Source of the DNA: Plasmopara viticola
Taxonomy: Eukaryota; Oomycota; Peronosporomycetes; Peronosporales; Peronosporaceae
Direction of reading: 5' to 3'
Assembly: GCA_001695595.3 (NCBI GenBank)
Contig: MBPM02000177.1
Span: forward strand, 1 to 64,000
DNA length: 64,000 nucleotides
Below, in pieces: positions 58,522 through 64,000 of the stretch. The position numbers were made by a program, and so were the translations under genes. The notes beneath the pieces are model-generated. The model was given only the letters and a program-made list of their open reading frames with translations. It was not told the origin of the DNA and did no database searches. Every line of letters starts with the position of its first letter. Position 1 is the stretch's first letter.

Positions 58522-60139
58522 ATGTCAAATGGAGTCCCCAAGGGCGTCGACTCCACTCGAAAAGTTATCGGTAAGGCATTGATTCAATCAGTATTGTGTC
58601 TTGGTGAACCTGGTTTTGAACTCTTCCTTTTCTATGATCGTAGATGGCGACGACTAAAGAATTGGTTGCCCATGGGTGTAGCTTACGCAGGCTTTTACAT
58701 GGCTCGATACAACGTTTCTGCTGGCAACGTTCCGTCCGTGCGACATCGACTTGGCTTTTCTTCAGTTTACATGGGATGGTACGTTACGCTGATTTTACAA
58801 TTTAAATTTGCTTTTTTTTTCTAGCATTTCTCAGCTCGAGCTAATAGCACTGATTTTCCCCAGGGTGCTTTCAGCCGGGTCTTGGGCATATGCGATCAGC
58901 TCACCATTCACTGGACAAATCACGGATCGTATTGGAGGACGCAATGGCATGATCCTTGCATGTGTTGGATCAGGGCTGTGCAATTTGGGACTTGGCGTTG
59001 TCTTTCTCTGCGACTTGTCCTTTGAAGTCAAGCAAATTCTCTTTGTGGTGCTCTATGCGGCAAATGTGCTCATGCAAGGCTTTGGCACAAGTGCCGTGGT
59101 CAAGATCAATGCAGCTTGGTATGTTGCAAGTGAACGCGGAGTGTTTGCCGGCGTCTTTAACGTCATGTTGACGAGTGGGTACTACTTGTCGTTGGGAAGT
59201 GGCAGTTCCATTATCGAATCGTTGGGCTGGGCCTTTGTATTTGTCATTCCTGCCTGTATGTTGCTCGTGATGTCGATTATTGTCAGTGCACTAGTCAGGA
59301 ATTCGCCCGCCGACACCAATGTGCTTTCGGAAGACCAATTACCCACGACTTCAGCGCAAACGGAAGCCGCGAGTACTACATGTGACAATGCCCCCCAAGT
59401 CACTTCGCAGCAACGAATGAAGCAGTTGATGAAGAATTATACGTTTCTAGGCTATCTCGCCGCCTTGTTCTTCCTTTGCTGGACTCGAGATGGATACCTC
59501 AATTGGTTCTTGTCGTTCTTTGACGATGTGCGCTCCGAACCCCTTTCATCGGACGACACGGCCATTATTGGCGGCGCCTGGACGATTGGCGGCTTTGTTG
59601 GCGGCATTCTCTGTGGATGGATCAGTGACATTGTCTTTCAATCGAATCGAGTCAAGCCTATTTTTATTTTCTCATTGATCCAAGCAGGGCTCCTCGGTCT
59701 CATCTATTTCATGAGTGAAACGTGTAGCGTGATGACCCTCGGCCTCCTCACCTTTGCTTCCAGTGTTTGTATTCTTGGCAACTACACGCTCTTGAGCTAC
59801 ACAGTACCTACCGATCTGCCGCAAGAGATTGCTGCGGGTGCGACGGGTGTCATGCACGCAGTCGGGTACTTTTCGACCGGTCTTTCCAGTGCCGTCATGG
59901 GGAACGTCATTGATGAAGTGGGCTATCATATGTGGGCAATCTCGCTCATTGTCGCCTCTGTCTTATCCGGTGTGTTTGTCCGACTGGGCTCACATTTCTC
60001 GAAAAAAGATCGTCCCGAGTCGCAAGAGCAGCCCGTGGCAATCATGACCATGACGGACGCGTCGTATGAACACTCCCACTCCTCATCGTCGCTTGAGGGT
60101 GACTTTAAAATGGTTACGGGGACGCCTAGTCATGCGTAA
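58522..60139 (+). CDS. major facilitator superfamily transporter, organophosphate-antiporter type
   Basis: Exons 58522-58778 and 58864-60139 join in phase to 510 residues; the 85-nt intron splits a Trp codon (YMG-W-VLSAG). Twelve transmembrane helices are evident, with the MFS signature between helices 2 and 3 (DRIGGRNGM) and a hydrophilic central loop of about 50 residues. RWRRLKNWLPMGVAYAGFYM and ARYNVSAGNVPS at helix 1 resemble the glycerol-3-phosphate/hexose-phosphate antiporter group (GlpT/SLC37), and SAGSWAYAISSPFTGQITD and GGAWTIGGFVGGILCGWISD support it. The substrate is not certain. The cytosolic tail is Ser/His-rich. The first ATG is at 58522. An alternative donor at 58571 is rejected because it breaks the frame. 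Confidence 0.88.
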
Positions 60140-63129
60140 CGCGTTGTACTCTTGTTGCCACAGTATGATATACGTTCCTTTTTAAATACGCGAAATGAAG
60201 TGTACATTTGCGCCAAGCGTCAAGACAAAAAGTGCTGAAGTGAGCAGGATGTCTTTCCTATTATGACTTTTTCTTCGATAGACTACGTCGGGTAGCTGGC
60301 TAATTTTTTAAAGCAATATAAAGTTTAAGTGTTGAGCTCAATAGTAACATCCAATTTGCAGCTCACTATTTATATTTACTTTCTATTGATGTATTGGTAT
60401 TCACAAAAACTTAGATGGATTAGTTGCAGTGGTAAAGATTTTGTCAATGTCTGCTCTATTATTCTTAGGTCTGAGGTAACAGCTCACGAAGCCAAAAATT
60501 TAAACACCCTATACAGAGAGAGGAAGGTACACGGTAACTTGCACAGTCACTTCTTTTGGGATAGGGTGCTCACTAAAAACGTCGTGCTCACTAAAAACAC
60601 GTCAAGAACTCCTCGCAGTAGCGTGCTGCTCGAGCCCGAACTTAGCTCAATGCTTACGCTTCTTCCGGCGTAAAAATTACGCTCCATTGGCTCAGCTCTT
60701 GTCTACGTCTAGCCAGGTATGCCGTGGCGACTGCTCACGGTTAGACTAGTGGTAAATGTCATTTTCGAAGACGTAAACGACGATGACATGTCAAAGTTTT
60801 TATCAGTATATGAGGTTTATACGACAGACATAAGTATATTCTTAACGCAGTGATAAATTTGATGAGTATTACTCTTAGTCTTTAGCAAGAAGGTTGCAGC
60901 AGCAGCATTCCTTGCGCTTTACTATCGAGATCTAGTAGGATCTTGGAATAGATTATGTACAATTGGCGGTCAGAAATCGTTGTAAGCATATACCGGTTAT
61001 ATAAAAAAATATCGCCATTCAGCAAAGCGAAAATATATGGTAAAGTGGGTAATAGCTTAAGAAGAAGCCATTAATCAATACAGAGCGATCAAACATCTAA
61101 CCTAATTCAATACAGCGCAATCATTGTCGAAGTCAGATAATAAAATCAGATGCATACACTACCCCTCCGCCTCATATTATAAGTTTCACTGTAGCGCCTT
61201 CTTTCATGTATGTGGAGAGTACTCTGATTTCATCCCAGCGCTCCAGTTCTCTCTGAGTGTCGTGCCATCCCAAGGTACTTTTAATCAGTGTTGTTTCCGC
61301 CAAGATAGAGCCAGTAAAAAGTATTTTCAAAAAGAAATCATATCAAATACGTGCATCCCGACGCCCAAGCGTTCCTTGCTATCCCTTTTCTCTCGTTGCG
61401 CAACCTACTCGTGTAAGAGCACGACTTGAGGCTCAACAAACGTTGCAATTTGGTATTTCTCAAAGTGGCAGAATTAATGGCAATACCAATGCCATTGTCA
61501 TTGTGATTTCACACATATTCCACGCAAAATACATTCAGCCACTCCAAGACCGATCTTTCCGTCAGGTCATAGCACAGCGAAGTACGATAGTAGAGATTGT
61601 TTTTGATAGCGTAATCTATCAAACTCCAATGTCTCCGCGCACGGTCTTCAAAACTTTCTTTATTCTCAAACATCAAGGCTCGGATAATTAAACGTCTCCT
61701 TCAAAGCAAACGGACACAGACTTTGGATAATCCTTCACACCACCATGAGCATAAAATTTCCGCGACGCCTCGTAATCTCCGAGCTTCAAAATGAAAATCA
61801 TATAATTGTAGCGTCATTCTTGCGCAAGCGCATTAAAAACGAGGCATGGCCAGAGTTAGCAATCGCCGGGCCTCTTTTCACCAACGATTCCTACACGTGA
61901 GCCAGAAATCAACAAAACGTACAGGCTTTCTCGGCCAGTGACCAACCCCACTGGATCTGAAGTGACCTCCGAGCGACATCGGATACCAAGAACCGCCCTG
62001 ATCAACCTTCACTCTCCGACGCTCAATTCTTTAAAAATTGCCAATCGACAAGCACTATCGCGAGGAGATATGTATATTGTATTTCCCACAAGTCGATTTC
62101 TCGAATGGTGTCACTTCCATGTCATCAACTACCGTTATCATATGCAAATCTACTCTTTGCAATTCTACTTTCATGCGTTCGATCGCATGATGCCCTTTAT
62201 ATTAGAGAAATTAAAAAGACTCCTTGAAAAATCTTTAGCTGTGATGCACCGGCGCTGATTCGTAAAATCTCCATGACAAGCCAGGCACAATTTAAACCAA
62301 ACATCAAAATTGTGCTTTGCACGTCACGCAACTGCGGAAACCGAAAATGGTCCTTCCATGATACCGTGGTCACTCTGTCAATGGCCTCTTCTGTTAAATT
62401 AGTGTCTTCTTAGGAGTCCACCCCTGACATTGTAGTCACCAGTGTTTTGGCCCCAGCGACGGCCACAGCCCGATCTTCGGCCAGTGCTGCGCTGGCCGTG
62501 TCATCGGCCTTGAGCTCGAAGCAGGCCACTAAGCCTCCGCTCACCCAACCGCTGTAAGCGCTAGCCAAGGCAGTGTCGACTCGATCTTTCTCTCCGTCAA
62601 CTTTTCGACTTCTCCACGAGACACGGCCACGTTCCGCGTATTAAAGGCAGCGGCTTTAAAACACGAGGCAATAAAAGACGCGAAGAACGTGTCAACCTCA
62701 AAAGCCACCAGCAAGAAGCCCCTGTCTCTCATAGATTTAGAGTTTTGAATGCAGCCACGAGTACCACCGCTCCCGTATTTTCAGCCATGCTTTTGCAGTA
62801 GAAAATTATCCACTTCAAAAGCATGGCTCATAGTAGCTGAGCGATACTTTGGAGTCGATAATATATCTGAGTAATATTTTAGGGAACCGTTGAACTGCCG
62901 GTACCCTTCTGATAACCTGCCGGTACCCTTTGATTTTAGCCAATGAGATAAAATTAAATCCATCAATAGGAGCAGTTTATCTCTGTTAATGAACACAGTG
63001 TTTTTCAACCAATAAAAAGAGAAAGCAATACCCATCCGGTACCCCTCTTTCGTGAACTGCCGGTTCCCCCTGTTTTGATCCAATGAAAAGAGGAGCAATT
63101 CCGTCAATGAGAGCAATATTTTTCTGTCA
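60140..63129. other. intergenic stretch with coding-like remnants
   Basis: No gene is called. Three plus-strand segments look coding-like: 61257-61691 (ARLEAQQTLQFGISQSGR), 61744-61900 (SFLRKRIKNEAWPELAIAGP, like part of a HEAT-repeat protein) and 62408-62748, a GC-richer stretch encoding Ser/Ala/Lys-rich sequence in two frames (LIDLEF at the end). They may be remains of one decayed gene. Tandem repeats at 62913-63140 lead into PIG-K. Confidence 0.4.
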
Positions 63130-63140
63130 ATGAAAGCAGC
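62913..63140 (+). repeat. degenerate tandem repeat spanning the PIG-K promoter and start
   Basis: Two units of about 87 bp (62913-62999 and 63054-63140) align along their length. Each begins with CTGCCGGT followed by a C-rich stretch, continues with a CCAATGA box, a CATCAATAG/CGTCAATGA block and a TGTNAATGAA end. A partial third copy (CCAATAAAAAGAG, CCGGTACCCC) lies between them. The initiator ATG of PIG-K (63130) falls in the last TGTCAATGAA, and the first unit has the matching ATG at 62989. Confidence 0.72.
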
Positions 63141-63796
63141 ACTGAACAAGTCATCGAAATGCGCCTTCCTCTACGTGTCTTTCTGGGTGTTGCTACTGCT
63201 GATTGTGAGCTGCGCTTGCGGAGAGGAATACCATCGTCACATGAACAATTGGGCGGTGATTGTGAGCAAGGCATCTGTAGTATGGCTCCACGCCTTGTTT
63301 AATAATGTGCGTCATTTGCTGTAGGTCGACACGTCTCGCTTTTGGAGTAATTACAGACTCATTGCGAATGCGTTATCACACTACCACTCAGTCAAGCGTC
63401 TTGATATCCCAGACAGCCAGGTAAGACAATGTTAAAGACAATTTGTCATACCTTGCTTATTGACAATGCGGCGCTACTGTTGCAGATTATCTTGGTGCTG
63501 GCGGACCAAATGCCGTGCAATCCTCGCAATTGCTTTCCTGGACAAGTGTTTAACAGTCGAAGCCAAAAAAATAATCTGTATGTGATTATCCTGCACCACG
63601 TTCGCTTTGAATGCACCTGCTGATTCGATTTGGTGTCCAACGCAGCTATGGAAAAAACGCCGAGGTCGATTGTCGCGGCTCCGAGGTCTCAGTGACCAAC
63701 TTCATTACAGTCCTTACGGGTGCGTCAAGTAGATAGTTAGTGTAACTTTTTCGTGCTGACCTAATCGAACGATCAGGACGGCATGAGCCTGATATA
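63130..63796 (+). CDS. PIGK: GPI transamidase catalytic subunit PIG-K/GPI8, 5' part only
   Basis: Exons 63130-63261, 63325-63420, 63486-63577, 63646-63719 and the start of a fifth at 63777. GPI8/PIG-K is the C13-family cysteine protease that cleaves the GPI signal and attaches the anchor in the ER. A signal peptide (SFWVLLLLIVSCACG) precedes MNNWAVI, joined to VDTSRFWSNYRLIANAL, SVKRLDIPDSQ, IILVLADQMPCNPRN, PGQVFNS and YGKNAEVD, all as in the family, then TNFITVLTGRHEPDI. After that the family pattern (a short linker, then NVLIYMTGHGG) is not found and the frame soon stops at 63840. The catalytic His and Cys would lie downstream and are not in the window. Either the gene is interrupted by an insertion or exon 5 ends soon after 63796 and the rest is beyond the window. 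Confidence 0.92.
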
Positions 63797-64000
63797 AACA
63801 GCAAACACAAAGCTCATAACCTTTGGCGCGCGCGTGCATGAGAACCGCCGACTTTGCCTCTTTCAGAGTGCTGTACGAGAGCTATCTAGGGGGTTGCATA
63901 GTGTTCATTGCGAGAAGAAGAGTGCGAGAAGAGTGATATTGAGAAAAGTAATGTTGAATAGAGTGATATTGAGAAGAGGTTAGTAGGAGTTATTTCTTAA
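63797..64000. other. unrecognised right edge, with short internal repeats
   Basis: From about 63890 the sequence is purine-rich and contains two copies of GAGTGATATTGAGAA and several GAGAAGAG units. It begins with TGTTCATTGCGAGAAG near 63901, which could be the start of an LTR, but no second copy is in the window to prove it. Confidence 0.4.

Noticed and set aside
58571..58643. Extra intron in the MFS transporter 5' region
   Set aside because: The donor and acceptor look fair but the phase does not fit; the continuous frame is open and keeps the first helix.

Overview
The window is a piece of an oomycete nuclear genome, most likely from Peronosporales and plausibly a downy mildew. The reasons are: a secreted NPP1/NLP-family gene that has lost most of its cytolytic heptapeptide plus a decayed inverted copy of it; compact genes with short GT-AG introns (about 59-118 nt); a Ty3/Gypsy LTR element; and housekeeping genes (exportin-1, V-ATPase subunit H, PEX11, COG4, PIG-K, prefoldin 4) whose sequences and exon layout fit stramenopiles. 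The species is inference.

Layout. 2.3-5.1 kb: a PP2C phosphatase, a six-exon PPIL3-type cyclophilin on the opposite strand and a small basic protein. 6.6-9.5 kb: an RRM + RING protein (minus). 10.2-13.8 kb: exportin-1/CRM1. 13.8-20.1 kb: sparse, with an NLP pseudogene (minus) and an intact NLP gene (plus). 20.08-25.90 kb: one LTR retrotransposon with a perfect 5-bp target duplication and a decayed gag-pol. 25.9-36.4 kb: gene-free. 36.4-38.9 kb: a four-helix membrane protein and an acyltransferase-3 protein in tandem. 39.7 kb: a MITE-like palindrome. 40.1-43.2 kb: prefoldin subunit 4 and a protein kinase. 43.2-49.2 kb: gene-free, with a 45-bp-arm hairpin. 49.2-60.1 kb: a gene-dense block of PH-domain protein, PEX11, V-ATPase H, UMP-CMP kinase, COG4 and an MFS transporter, with two divergent pairs about 110 bp apart. 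63.1 kb to the end: the 5' part of PIG-K, running into unrecognised sequence.

Most genes are conserved cell machinery: nuclear export, proton pumping, Golgi tethering, peroxisome division, GPI anchoring, protein folding and nucleotide salvage. The secreted NLP is the only obvious host-interaction gene, and it sits in the sparse, repeat-bearing part, as in the usual two-speed oomycete layout. Five of the spliced genes (cyclophilin, prefoldin 4, V-ATPase H, PEX11, PIG-K) were reconstructed by joining exons from conserved residues and splice phase. Several otherwise conserved genes carry single-base frame breaks, nearly all apparent one-base losses in short runs, which looks more like consensus-sequence error than gene death. 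I found no clearly new system. The best leads are the degenerate-motif NLP pair, the RRM-RING architecture, the retroelement's extra leading ORF with an altered protease site, the acyltransferase/four-helix pair and several unexplained hairpins.
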